Below, piece by piece: positions 7,793 to 16,744 of a DNA stretch of 30,865 nucleotides; the stretch's first letter is position 1; the number at the start of each line of letters is the position of its first letter. The DNA comes from Bacillota bacterium (GTDB lineage Bacteria > Bacillota > Clostridia > Lachnospirales > Lachnospiraceae), in NCBI GenBank assembly GCA_023399455.1, contig JAEWPN010000203.1:1-30865 (forward strand), written 5' to 3'. The notes below the pieces were generated by a model. It searched no databases, had not been told where the DNA came from, and saw only the letters and a program-made list of their open reading frames with translations. Position numbers and translations under genes: made by a program.

Positions 7793-8344
7793 CTAGTCCT
7801 CTTTCGTTAAGCTGGAGGACTTTGCGCCGACCTTCGAATATCCCACAGCCAGCAGCGTACCGAGAATCGCGATAATCACCACGTTGCCGAGCCATGCTGC
7901 CACACCCTGCAAAAATACTTTATTTGCGGGCTCTTTGTAAATAATAATATCCAAAATGGGGGCTACCAGAATCCACGCTGCTGCGTTGGCTATAACCTGT
8001 ACCACGTTGAAATGAATGATTTCTTTTTTGCCGAATCCGCCTTCTTTGATAGCATACTTCTTCGCGAACACACCTACGATAATTCCGAATACTGCCTCTG
8101 GAAATACCCAGCTCCACCATGCGCTTCCGTAGAAGAACATGTCTCCCACAGCATGCCCGATAAGACCTACCGCTGCGCCTACTATAGGCCCGAACACCGC
8201 TGCCAGAAATGCCAGAAGAGCAGCTCTCGGCTGCAAATATGTATTCGGGATTCCAAGCGGTATCTGTACCTGAGTCAAAGCGACAAATAATGCTGCTCCA
8301 ATACCGACTGCAACCACTTCTTTTACACCAAAACTTGTCTTCAT
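7793..8344 (-). CDS. ECF transporter S component, UPF0397-like, substrate unknown
   Basis: 183 residues, about five or six membrane helices. The N-terminal part VVAVGIGAALFVALTQVQIP and the central LAAVFGPIVGAAVGLIGHAV-GDMFF resemble UPF0397 proteins, a group of ECF substrate-capture subunits. GAGGAGGAAGAAAGC precedes the ATG. It is the first gene of the dedicated ECF operon and lies 60 bp after addA. No riboswitch or clear operator precedes it, so the ligand cannot be read from regulation; a vitamin or similar small molecule is expected from the family. The short hairpin GGACT/AGTCC upstream is too weak to call a terminator, so read-through from addA is possible. Confidence 0.85.
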   Translation of the reverse strand: MKTSFGVKEVVAVGIGAALFVALTQVQIPLGIPNTYLQPRAALLAFLAAVFGPIVGAAVGLIGHAVGDMFFYGSAWWSWVFPEAVFGIIVGVFAKKYAIKEGGFGKKEIIHFNVVQVIANAAAWILVAPILDIIIYKEPANKVFLQGVAAWLGNVVIIAILGTLLAVGYSKVGAKSSSLTKED

Positions 8345-8407
8345 GCTTTCTTCCTCCTCACTCGTTATATATCAGCTTTTCCGGACTTCCTATGAGTCCA
8401 CGCCTTA

Positions 8408-11400
8408 TCATATCATAATTTCTTTCCTAAGTCCAAATGAATATATAATTTTTTCCTTTACCCGTTTTCCTGTGAGCTGCTCCAATGCTTTTGCGTAATA
8501 GTCCAGCTGTTTTTCGTACCTTTTTACGAGCTCCCCCGGCACATTCACCTTATCCGTCTTGTAATCGGCCACCACCAGATCTCCGTCCTCTTCGAAATAG
8601 ACGTCGATGATTCCCTGAATGAGCACCAGCTCCTCAGACGGAAATTTTTCATTCAGTTCACTTGCCGGAAGGCCCAATACAAAGGGCTGTTCTCTGTACA
8701 GACAGCCGTGCTTCTCCGCCTCTGCCATACGCACAGCAAGACCGGTATTCATGAAGTCCTCAATAGCTGTAACGGATACCGCTGCGGCATAATCCTTGCT
8801 AAGAAGTCCCTGCCTTTGCATCTCTTCAATCTGTTCTTCCACAGATATCTTCCCTTCTCCGCCTGCAAAATCCATAAGCTCCATTACCTTATGGAAGGCG
8901 CTGCCTCTTCCGGCGCCGCCTAAAGCCTCCTCTTCCTGCATGAATCTGGGAATATAGGGAACCACCTGTTCCTCCTCGTACAGATGAAACGCGAAGTCCG
9001 TTTCCTCCTCCTGTCCCTCTTTTTTTAGCTCAGATACCGTAGTCTTCGTGTATAGGTCCTTTAGGTTTTCGTGTTCATATGTATAACCAAAAATTTCTGA
9101 CATATGTGTCATTAACTTTTCATCTACGGGAAGCTGTCTGTCAGAAAGATATAGTCTCCGCCTGGCTCCTTCCGCCTGTATCTGCTCTTTTATTTCTGCC
9201 TCTGCCAGCTCTTCATCTCCGATAATCCTTACTCTTATTTGTGCATCACCGGCATACAGTTCCGCTCTGGCTGAGGCCCTTGAAACATCCGAGATGTCTG
9301 TGATATTTTCATATCCGAATTCTTTCCATATGGAATCAAAGGCGGAGTGTCTTACAATCGCAGGCAAAATGAAATCGAGATAGCTTCCGGCTCCCGCAAG
9401 CTCGCTGTAAAAAAGCTTGGGCTCCTTCGATATGCGCATGGGAACAAGAGCATTCAACTTGCTTTCCATTTTATCGACTACTCCGGTCATTATCAATTTT
9501 TCCCTCGCTCTCGTAAGCGCAACATAGAGTACCCGCAGCTCTTCCCCCAGATTGTCCAGACGCATCTTTTCCGCTATGACGTTCTTTCGAAGTGTCCTGC
9601 TTTGCAGCCTGCTTTCTACATCCACGTAATCTGCGCCGATTCCCATATCCATATCAGCAATCATTTTTCCGTTTGTATCCATCATATTGAACCGCTTCGC
9701 CAGACCGGAGACAAAACAAATGGGGAATTCCAGTCCCTTGCTCTTATGGATGCTCATAATTCTCACCACATCCGCATTTTCATCCAAAATATTGGCTTCT
9801 CCATAATCCACATCGTATTTCTCAAGCTGTTCCATATATCGTATGAAATGAAACAAACCGTAATAGCTGGTCCTCTCGAAGGCCGAAGCACGCTCTAACA
9901 GCGTTTCCACATTAGCCTTACGCTGCTCGCCTCCCGGCAGGGCCGTTACATAATGAAGATAGCCCGTTTCTATGGCAATATCCCGCATCAGCTCATGAAT
10001 AGGCATATATACGGTTTTGTCTCTATATTCCTCCAGGAATTCAAGAAAGCTCCTTACTTTTTCTCCAAGAACTGCATCCTCAGACTCGAATTCCTTTAAA
10101 CAAAAATAAAGCTTTTTCTTCCTATCGGAAAAGGCCGCCCGTATCTTTGCGATCTCCTCCTCTTCGAAATTTCCGAAATAAGATTTCAGCACACCGAACA
10201 GCGGAATGTCCTGCCAAGGATTGTCCAGGATTCTCAGCACCTGAAGCAAGGTCTGTATCTCCTTTGCCGCGAAATATCCCGTCTTCGATGCCACGTGAGA
10301 GGGAATTCCCTCCTCCTTCAGCACGCTCTTAAAGTCCTCGTCCCAGCCCGCATTGGTGCGAAGCAGGATTACAATATCCTGATACCGTGCAGGGCGCAGA
10401 GTGCCGCTTTCCTTATCCATCACCGGAAAGCGTCCCACCAGCTCTTTAATACGCTTTGCCACAGCGTAGGCTTCTCTTTGACGGACGGACATTTTGCCTG
10501 CCTCCGCTTCCTGCTTTTTTATCAGCAGAAGCTCCGTGCAGTTTTGGGATATTCCCTCCTCATCCTGTTCCACATCGGGATAGACCGCCCCCGGATACAG
10601 CGCCGCCTTATCGTCATACTCCACGCCGCCCAGTCTCTTTCCCATAATCTGGGCGAAGATATAATTCACGCTATCCAGTATCTCCCTGCGGCTTCTGAAA
10701 TTTTTATGCAGGTCGATTCTCCTTTCCGTATCCGAGCCGGCCTTATAATCATTGTACTTCTTCATAAAAATCTCCGGCCTCGCCAGACGGAACTTATAAA
10801 TGCTCTGTTTCACATCGCCTACCATAAATCGGTTAAACACCCGCTCCGACTCACCCGAAACGCTTTCCAGCAAAAGTTCCTGAACCAGATTGCTGTCCTG
10901 ATATTCGTCAATCAGTATTTCCGTAAAGAACGCACGATAATCCAGAGCCGTTTTCGTTATCTCAGCTGCTCCATTGTCTTTCCTTTTTATCAGGATAGAG
11001 AGCGCCAGGTGCTCCATGTCGGAGAAATCTATGATATTGCTTTCCCGCTTCTTCTTATCCAGGGCCTCCTTATATTCCAGCGTCAAATCCACCAGCGCCA
11101 CAACAGCCTCGCTGCTTCCCTTCATATATTTAAGCACTGTCTCAGGCCGAACCGGGAAATATTTGGCGCACAGGTCCTTCCATATCTCTTTGATTTCCTT
11201 CCGTATCCCCTGTACGATTTCACGCTTCGCACCGGATACGCTGTCATCCTTCCTGGAAGGAAGCCTGTCGAAAACCATTCCTCCAAAAAGCTCGTATCCT
11301 TCACTATAGCGCGTCAACAAAGTCAGCCGTTCAAGCCGCTGCTTCTCCCTCTCCAAAACCTCTCCGTACATATAAGGGCCGTCCGGCTGTTCACAAATAA

Positions 11401-12115
11401 GAATACACTCCTCAATTTTCCTTACGCAGTCCTGCGTCAAGCTCCTTATCTGCTCCATGCAAAAATCGATCCAAGAGCCTTCTCCTTTTTTTTCCAGCTC
11501 CTCCAGAGAGCCGATTTCATAGTCGCCCTTTCTTTCAAGAAGCCATTCCTCAGGCCAGGGATAGCTTTCCGCAAATTGGTACAGCTTTAAAATGTGCTCT
11601 TCGATGGCTCTATCATGATTACCGGTGCTGAAATACTCCACACAGTGCAGAAAGGATGCGTCTCTCTTCTCGAACTTCTGCTCCAGAAGTTCAGCCATCA
11701 CATCCTTTTTCAACAGCTTCAGCTCACCCTCGTCTGCCACCCGAAAGCCGGGATCAAGCCCGATATCGTTGAAATTATTCCTTATCACAAACATACAGAA
11801 GCTATCGATGGTAGTGATCTGTGCATTATGAACAAGCGCAGCCTGCTTCTGCAGATGTTCGTTCCGAGGTTCTGCCTCCAGCCGCGCCGCTATGGCATTT
11901 CCGATTCTCTCCCGCATCTCGGCAGCAGCCGCGTTAGTAAAGGTCACCACTAAAAGCCTGTCGATATCCACGGGCTTGGTTTCGTCGCTGATCATCTCCA
12001 CGATACGCTCCACAAGCACAGCCGTCTTTCCAGATCCGGCAGCCGCAGATACTAATATATTGCATCCATGCGTATCGATAACCTCCTGCTGCTCCTTCGT
12101 ATACGTAACGCTCAT
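8408..12115 (-). CDS. addA: ATP-dependent helicase/nuclease subunit A (AddA)
   Basis: 1235 residues, the usual AddA size. With AddB it forms the helicase-nuclease that resects double-strand breaks and loads RecA at Chi, the Gram-positive counterpart of RecBCD. UvrD-type helicase features: Q-motif region YTKEQQEVI (5-13), Walker A SAAAGSGKT (23-31), Walker B/motif II ILIDEYQDSN, motif III-like GDVKQSIYKFR, and motifs V/VI MSIHKSKGLEFP and YVALTRAREKL. The C-terminal RecB-type nuclease has the catalytic VVADYKTDK (D1184, K1186). The start is supported by AGGAGA eight bases upstream. It lies 83 bp downstream of addB; the gap holds AT-rich inverted repeats. All catalytic motifs are intact. Confidence 0.97.
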   Translation of the reverse strand: MSVTYTKEQQEVIDTHGCNILVSAAAGSGKTAVLVERIVEMISDETKPVDIDRLLVVTFTNAAAAEMRERIGNAIAARLEAEPRNEHLQKQAALVHNAQITTIDSFCMFVIRNNFNDIGLDPGFRVADEGELKLLKKDVMAELLEQKFEKRDASFLHCVEYFSTGNHDRAIEEHILKLYQFAESYPWPEEWLLERKGDYEIGSLEELEKKGEGSWIDFCMEQIRSLTQDCVRKIEECILICEQPDGPYMYGEVLEREKQRLERLTLLTRYSEGYELFGGMVFDRLPSRKDDSVSGAKREIVQGIRKEIKEIWKDLCAKYFPVRPETVLKYMKGSSEAVVALVDLTLEYKEALDKKKRESNIIDFSDMEHLALSILIKRKDNGAAEITKTALDYRAFFTEILIDEYQDSNLVQELLLESVSGESERVFNRFMVGDVKQSIYKFRLARPEIFMKKYNDYKAGSDTERRIDLHKNFRSRREILDSVNYIFAQIMGKRLGGVEYDDKAALYPGAVYPDVEQDEEGISQNCTELLLIKKQEAEAGKMSVRQREAYAVAKRIKELVGRFPVMDKESGTLRPARYQDIVILLRTNAGWDEDFKSVLKEEGIPSHVASKTGYFAAKEIQTLLQVLRILDNPWQDIPLFGVLKSYFGNFEEEEIAKIRAAFSDRKKKLYFCLKEFESEDAVLGEKVRSFLEFLEEYRDKTVYMPIHELMRDIAIETGYLHYVTALPGGEQRKANVETLLERASAFERTSYYGLFHFIRYMEQLEKYDVDYGEANILDENADVVRIMSIHKSKGLEFPICFVSGLAKRFNMMDTNGKMIADMDMGIGADYVDVESRLQSRTLRKNVIAEKMRLDNLGEELRVLYVALTRAREKLIMTGVVDKMESKLNALVPMRISKEPKLFYSELAGAGSYLDFILPAIVRHSAFDSIWKEFGYENITDISDVSRASARAELYAGDAQIRVRIIGDEELAEAEIKEQIQAEGARRRLYLSDRQLPVDEKLMTHMSEIFGYTYEHENLKDLYTKTTVSELKKEGQEEETDFAFHLYEEEQVVPYIPRFMQEEEALGGAGRGSAFHKVMELMDFAGGEGKISVEEQIEEMQRQGLLSKDYAAAVSVTAIEDFMNTGLAVRMAEAEKHGCLYREQPFVLGLPASELNEKFPSEELVLIQGIIDVYFEEDGDLVVADYKTDKVNVPGELVKRYEKQLDYYAKALEQLTGKRVKEKIIYSFGLRKEIMI

Positions 12116-12129
12116 ATCCTCTGTCTCCT

Positions 12130-12180
12130 ATTCAAATTTATATTTGAATTTCGAATCTATATTTGAAATTCGAATTTATT
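12130..12180 (-). repeat. AT-rich inverted repeats between addB and addA
   Basis: ATTCAAAT (12130-12137) and ATTTGAAT (12142-12149) form a perfect 8-bp stem with a 4-nt loop, just upstream of the addA ribosome binding site. Adjacent ATTCGAA/TTCGAAT-type blocks (about 12147-12175) repeat the same TTCRAA theme and can form alternative hairpins. No T-run follows, so a terminator is unlikely; effects on addA translation or mRNA processing are possible. Confidence 0.55.
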
Positions 12181-12198
12181 TCTAATTTCGAGTTCATA

Positions 12199-15100
12199 TC
12201 AGGATTTTGAATTCGCCGTTCTGATTCTCTCCAGCGCCTCCTGTTCCTCCAGATTCTCAAGCTTCCTGTATCCGTATCCGCTTATTCCTTCATCGAATCC
12301 ACAGACGCTTTTATATTCACAGTAATCACAGGAGGTTCCCCCGCTTTGCTCATAAGGATTGATTTCTATGTTTCCCCGCATAATATCCATACCAATTTGT
12401 TTGATTTTGTGATTTACATAACTCGATATTTCTCCCATATCGTCTCCGGTTATGACACTCGATTTCGCACTGTAACTTCCGTCTTTTTTCCGTTCTATAG
12501 GTACAACGTCGGACTTATCCGAGAATTCCCCGTCAAGCAAACTGATGACCTTGTCATTTTCGGTGACTACACCGGTCATTCTAAGTTCTTTCAAAAGTTT
12601 CTCATTGATTTCCTCCGGCGTTACCTCGACCTCAGCCTTTACCATCGGATCGGACACATGATAATATAGAAGAGCCGCCGGAACCACTTCTTTATTCGGG
12701 TTCTTCTTCCTTTCCAGTTCAACCGCAGCATTCATGTACACAACAAGCTGAAGCTGCAGTCCATAGTAAAGCGCGGCCAGATTAAACTTCCTGTTCCCCG
12801 ATTTATAGTCTATTACCTTTACATACACGTGCTCTTCATCCTCATAGGTATCTATGCGGTCGATCCGCCCCCTCAGCTTCATCCTCTCTTCCCCCGAAAG
12901 AGCGATATTCACTGCATCCAGATCATCCGCCATTTGAAAGGACAACTCGAAGTTCTCGGGGATAAAACTGCCCTTTTTCAACTGGTGCTGCAAGGTGAGC
13001 ACCGTACGCTTTAAAATGCGGTACATTCTGTCTATGGCATATTCGTTCCTCGCAGTGCTGTATAAAATCGTATTCCCATAGGCAGCCGCATAGCCCTCCA
13101 TAGCCTGAGCCAGCATTTCCTCCGCTTCCTTCTCGCCGAAGTCGAACCATGTATAGCCCCGCTCCTGCAGCTTTCCGGCAAACAGCTCCAGTACTCCGTG
13201 GAACACATTTCCCATATCCGTCGCTTCGAAGCTGTATTCTTCCCGTTCCTCTAAGGAAAGGCCGTATTTCAGGAAGTGGGCATAGGCACAGGCCGAATAG
13301 GTTTCCAGACGGCTCACGCTGCTGACCAAGAGATTCCCGTATAAGGCCCCGGCAATTTCTCTGCCAAGCCCTTTCTCCCGGTAATAAGTAAACGCAGCTT
13401 CAATGAGCTCGCCGGTACGGCTTTTATATGCTTCATCCCCCAGGTAAGCGCGGTAAACCGTAAAGAATCGTCTTCTGTCTTCCTCTCCAAGCCTTCCCGC
13501 CGCATATTCCCTTAACATGGCCGTCAGATAGTCCAGCCCCGCCCGCTTCGTCTCCAGCTTCTCCTCAGGATGCTTAAGCTCCGGCTTCTGCGCCTTTAAT
13601 CGGGGAAACAGCTTGCTTATCGTGTCGATCAGATATGAGGGGCGCAGGCTCTTTCCTTCTCCTCCCACCTTGCAGTAGGAAAGATATAAATGCTCCGAAG
13701 GCTTTGTCATATTCATGTATAGATACAGCCTTTGTATGTACATCTGCTGCCTTGGCGTAGGTGCCAGCGCATAAGGCGATTCCTGAAGGAATTCTCTGTC
13801 GATGTCGGATATGATTCCGCCCATTCCCGCATTTTTCGGTATGTTTCCATCGTTTACTCCTATGAAAAAGAGCACCTTTATTTCCTTTAGGCGGGTTCTC
13901 TCGATATCGCCTACCACCACCCGGTCCACATTTTGAGGAATCATACCTACTTCTATTTCTCCAAAACCTGCGTCCAAAATATCGGCAAACTCCTTCATGT
14001 TCATTTTTTCATCCGAAAGAAGGCTTTCTATCTGATCCAGCAGATCTATGACCAAACGGTAAATTTGGCCGTACTCCTTGGCTCTGGCAGCATCATTTCT
14101 CCGCTCGAACATTTTTTCATATGCCGCCAGCTTTTCCTGAACCTTGTTCTCCGTTATAAACCCGTACAACGCCCTTATTTTTTCCCCGGCAGTGCCCGCT
14201 TTCAGGGTAAGAGGAGTCAACTGCTCCACGAACCTCTCCCGTATGCCGTTTAGTCTGGCAAGCTCCTCTGCTCCCCCTTCATCGTCCTTCCCCGTGAAAA
14301 TGTCAGTCCACCTTTTTTTGCCCTTGATTCCCCGGGCAATCACATAGTTTTCCAGCAGATCCGTTTCCTCCCTCGTAAAGTCGGCAAGACCGCTGCGCAG
14401 GTAATGAAATACGGATTGATAGGAAAAGTTCTCCATAACGATCCTGAGTGCGCTTCTGATATATTCGATAAAGGGATTCAGAAGAATTCCCTTCGTTTGA
14501 TCGATAAATACAGGAATTTCGAATTTCGCCGCCTCCGTCTGGGCATGTCCCGCATAAGTCTCCATATTTCCCGTCACGATAGCGAAATCCCGATAGCAAT
14601 AATGCTTCTCTCTAATAAGCCGTTTTATCTCTATACATACCTGCCTCATTTCTTCTCCCGGCGAAGAGGTCTCGAAAAGATGCAGCGCTTCATTATCCTT
14701 CCCATATACCTTAGCAGGATACCGGAACAAATATTTCTCCAAATGCTGCATTTCTTCGTTGTTCTGAAATCTGGGCAGCCTCTCTTCCTTTAAAAACACG
14801 TCCTTTCCAAAGGGTACGCCCGCCTCAGCCGCAAGCTTCCTTAAGTCCGCCGTGGTCTTTTTGCTCAAGTAAAAGAGCTTCTGCTCTCCGTCCAGTTTAT
14901 AAGGATCCAGACCGGCATCCAGCACCACCGTAACGATTACCTCCCCCGCCAGCATCATCAAACGCTGGATCAGTCTGTTCTGAATCGGTGTAAATCCCGT
15001 AAAGCCGTCGAAAGCTATCACGCTCCCCTTTATCATCCTGGATTTTGGCAGCAGCCCACAAAGCAGATCCAGAGTTTCCTCTGTGGTGATGTATTTATCT

Positions 15101-15612
15101 TGTATATATTCGAGAAAGTTTTTATAAAGCAGCTCCAAATCCTTCAGCTTATGATAGAGCGCCCCCCGTTTTTCAGCGTAGGCCGCAAGCTCGCCAAGTT
15201 CCTTTTCTCCGATTCCGTACTGCATGAACTCCGAGATTACGGACTTTACCTCGTGAATATACCCTATTTTACGAAGATTGCTTCCGATGACCGGCATTTC
15301 CTCTTGTATATTCTCCGCTACCTTTCTAAGGACGAGACTCTTTCCGGTGTCGTCTAACACCGCGCGCCTGTCCGCCCCTACCTCCTCTAATATCCTGTGG
15401 GAAAGCCTTCCGAAGCTAAGGACATCGATATTCATGATTCCTTTCTTCGGATGAGCTTTTACCAGGTCCATCTGCGTCTGCATGGTAAACTGATCCGGCA
15501 CAATAATGAGGAAATTAGTGTCGGGCTCCTCCATCCCGCGCCTCACTATTTCCTCATGCAGCTTCGTACTCTTTCCTCCGCCCGAAGCACCGAAATAAAA
15601 ACGTAATCCCAT
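12199..15612 (-). CDS. addB: ATP-dependent helicase/nuclease subunit B (AddB)
   Basis: 1137 residues. AddB partners AddA, recognises Chi and cuts the 5' strand. Seen: Walker A GASGGGKST (8-16), DYKSG in the C-terminal nuclease domain (VIDYKSGNRKF), and the four Fe-S cysteines of the AddB staple: one in SACAYAHFLKYG and three in CDYCEYKSVC (C-x2-C-x5-C) near the C-terminus. I chose ATG 15612 because AGGAG lies eight bases upstream and the family begins MGLRFYFGASG; the in-frame ATG at 15672 would add 20 residues translated from a dispersed repeat. It is the first of the addBA pair, 60 bp after a HAD phosphatase gene. Confidence 0.96.
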   Translation of the reverse strand: MGLRFYFGASGGGKSTKLHEEIVRRGMEEPDTNFLIIVPDQFTMQTQMDLVKAHPKKGIMNIDVLSFGRLSHRILEEVGADRRAVLDDTGKSLVLRKVAENIQEEMPVIGSNLRKIGYIHEVKSVISEFMQYGIGEKELGELAAYAEKRGALYHKLKDLELLYKNFLEYIQDKYITTEETLDLLCGLLPKSRMIKGSVIAFDGFTGFTPIQNRLIQRLMMLAGEVIVTVVLDAGLDPYKLDGEQKLFYLSKKTTADLRKLAAEAGVPFGKDVFLKEERLPRFQNNEEMQHLEKYLFRYPAKVYGKDNEALHLFETSSPGEEMRQVCIEIKRLIREKHYCYRDFAIVTGNMETYAGHAQTEAAKFEIPVFIDQTKGILLNPFIEYIRSALRIVMENFSYQSVFHYLRSGLADFTREETDLLENYVIARGIKGKKRWTDIFTGKDDEGGAEELARLNGIRERFVEQLTPLTLKAGTAGEKIRALYGFITENKVQEKLAAYEKMFERRNDAARAKEYGQIYRLVIDLLDQIESLLSDEKMNMKEFADILDAGFGEIEVGMIPQNVDRVVVGDIERTRLKEIKVLFFIGVNDGNIPKNAGMGGIISDIDREFLQESPYALAPTPRQQMYIQRLYLYMNMTKPSEHLYLSYCKVGGEGKSLRPSYLIDTISKLFPRLKAQKPELKHPEEKLETKRAGLDYLTAMLREYAAGRLGEEDRRRFFTVYRAYLGDEAYKSRTGELIEAAFTYYREKGLGREIAGALYGNLLVSSVSRLETYSACAYAHFLKYGLSLEEREEYSFEATDMGNVFHGVLELFAGKLQERGYTWFDFGEKEAEEMLAQAMEGYAAAYGNTILYSTARNEYAIDRMYRILKRTVLTLQHQLKKGSFIPENFELSFQMADDLDAVNIALSGEERMKLRGRIDRIDTYEDEEHVYVKVIDYKSGNRKFNLAALYYGLQLQLVVYMNAAVELERKKNPNKEVVPAALLYYHVSDPMVKAEVEVTPEEINEKLLKELRMTGVVTENDKVISLLDGEFSDKSDVVPIERKKDGSYSAKSSVITGDDMGEISSYVNHKIKQIGMDIMRGNIEINPYEQSGGTSCDYCEYKSVCGFDEGISGYGYRKLENLEEQEALERIRTANSKS

Positions 15613-15632
15613 CCGCCACACTCCTCTCCTGT

Positions 15633-15663
15633 TGTTACTGTCCACTCCGTTCTCGGTAACGCA
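15633..15663. repeat. Dispersed 31-bp stem-loop repeat, copy B
   Basis: Same sequence as 4238-4268 except G for A at one position, which turns one pair of the 7-bp stem into a mismatch (minus strand GTTACCG...CAGTAAC). The 13-nt loop AGAACGGAGTGGA is identical. It fills most of the gap between the HAD gene stop and the addB ribosome binding site. Confidence 0.75.
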
Positions 15664-15675
15664 ATTTGGCACTGA

Positions 15676-16500
15676 CTACAAATACCGCATGATCTCCTTT
15701 ATTGAGTCGAAAATGAGATGAGGCTTTACTTCCGATTCCTCCGCGTCCTTCATGGTAGCTTCACCGCTGAGGACGAGAATGCTCCATAAGCCGTTGTTTC
15801 TTCCCGCGGCGATATCCGTATAGAGCCTGTCCCCTACCATGGCAGTCTTTCCTCTGTCGGCTCCGGTCCGCTCTATCAGATAGTCCATCATATCTGCGTT
15901 CGGCTTGCCGATAATGCGGTCAGGATAGCGCAGCGCGGAGGCATGAATAAACGCATGAACCGCACCCACATCCGGAATAAATCCCGTTTCCGTAGGACAG
16001 TTGTAGTCCGGATGGGTAGCGATGTAAGGAAGTCCCTCCCGCACAAAATCACATACCTTGCACAATTTCTCATAGGTGAGGGTAGTATCGAAGGCGGTTA
16101 CTACCACCTCGGGGTTCTCATCCACAAGCACGATTCCCTCCTCCTTAAATTCCGCGGTGAGCATATCGTTCCCTAACAAGAACACCCGCTTCCCCGGAAA
16201 GCTCTTCTTAAGGTAATATATGGTCGCCTGCCCCGATGTCACTATTTTGTCTTTGCTTACCACAAGACCCATGCGGCTCAATTTTTCCACGTATACCTGA
16301 GAATTCTTGGAGGAATTATTAGTCAGAAACACATAGCTCCTTCCCGAATCCTCAATTTCCCTCAAAAATTCCTTCGCCCCATCTATCCAGCGTTCTCCTA
16401 AATAGACCGTTCCATCCATATCCAGCGCAAAACATTCAATGCCTGCAAGAATTCCCTCTTCATCCCTGTTTACCTCGGGAAGTACCGTCAAATCGCTCAT
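15676..16500 (-). CDS. HAD-IIA family hydrolase (NagD-like phosphatase)
   Basis: 274 residues, soluble HAD phosphatase. Motif I is ALDMDGTVYLG with nucleophile D27 and acid D29, motif II is VFLTNNSSKN, motif III includes the Lys of IGKPNADMM, and motif IV is MVGDRLYTDIAAG. The large C2-type cap between motifs II and III and the LTNNS/GKP pattern are typical of the NagD/AraL/phosphoglycolate-phosphatase-like group, which acts on phosphorylated sugars or nucleotides; the exact substrate cannot be read. The start has AGGAGA ten bases upstream. A TATAAT (16529-16534) just upstream may be its -10 box, though no good -35 is visible. It lies directly upstream of addB in the same direction. Confidence 0.9.
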   Translation of the reverse strand: MSDLTVLPEVNRDEEGILAGIECFALDMDGTVYLGERWIDGAKEFLREIEDSGRSYVFLTNNSSKNSQVYVEKLSRMGLVVSKDKIVTSGQATIYYLKKSFPGKRVFLLGNDMLTAEFKEEGIVLVDENPEVVVTAFDTTLTYEKLCKVCDFVREGLPYIATHPDYNCPTETGFIPDVGAVHAFIHASALRYPDRIIGKPNADMMDYLIERTGADRGKTAMVGDRLYTDIAAGRNNGLWSILVLSGEATMKDAEESEVKPHLIFDSIKEIMRYL

Positions 16501-16639
16501 CTCTTATTATCTCCTGCCTTTTGTGATCATTATAAGACCCATAACCTTCCAGCTTGTACATAAAATTCACCCTACGTTCACCCACCGCCAAATATAAACA
16601 TTTTGCACCGTTACACTTCATTATACGTTCCCCTGCCCC

Positions 16640-16674
16640 AAAAAACAAGTAAGAGGGTGACACCACCCTCTTAC
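16640..16674 (-). terminator. Intrinsic terminator after the chemoreceptor gene
   Basis: GTAAGAGGGTG (16649-16659) pairs perfectly with CACCCTCTTAC (16664-16674), an 11-bp stem with a 4-nt loop. On the minus strand it is followed by TTGTTTTTTGG. It ends the sensory gene cluster (kinase to chemoreceptor) and isolates it from the HAD/addBA genes. Confidence 0.88.
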
Positions 16675-16744
16675 CTGTTTCCTACTATTTAATTATGTAT
16701 TTCTTATTATTTAGGATGTCCGGTTTGTATCTTCACAAGCAATA

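Noticed and set aside
10295..11590. A 431-codon plus-strand reading frame
   Set aside because: It is fully antisense to addA, whose helicase motifs are intact; the frame is a by-product of addA codon usage.
15613..15672. A 20-residue N-terminal extension of AddB
   Set aside because: It is translated from the 31-bp dispersed repeat, and a proper AGGAG sits before the internal ATG where the family normally starts.
15676..16500. Assigning the NagD-like gene to the GlcNAc/chitobiose pathway
   Set aside because: It lies on the other side of a strong terminator, next to addB, and the family name reflects homology only, not a role in GlcNAc use.
16460..16666. A 68-codon minus-strand reading frame ahead of the HAD phosphatase gene
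   Set aside because: It overlaps the HAD gene start and runs into the terminator hairpin; no ribosome binding site or family similarity.
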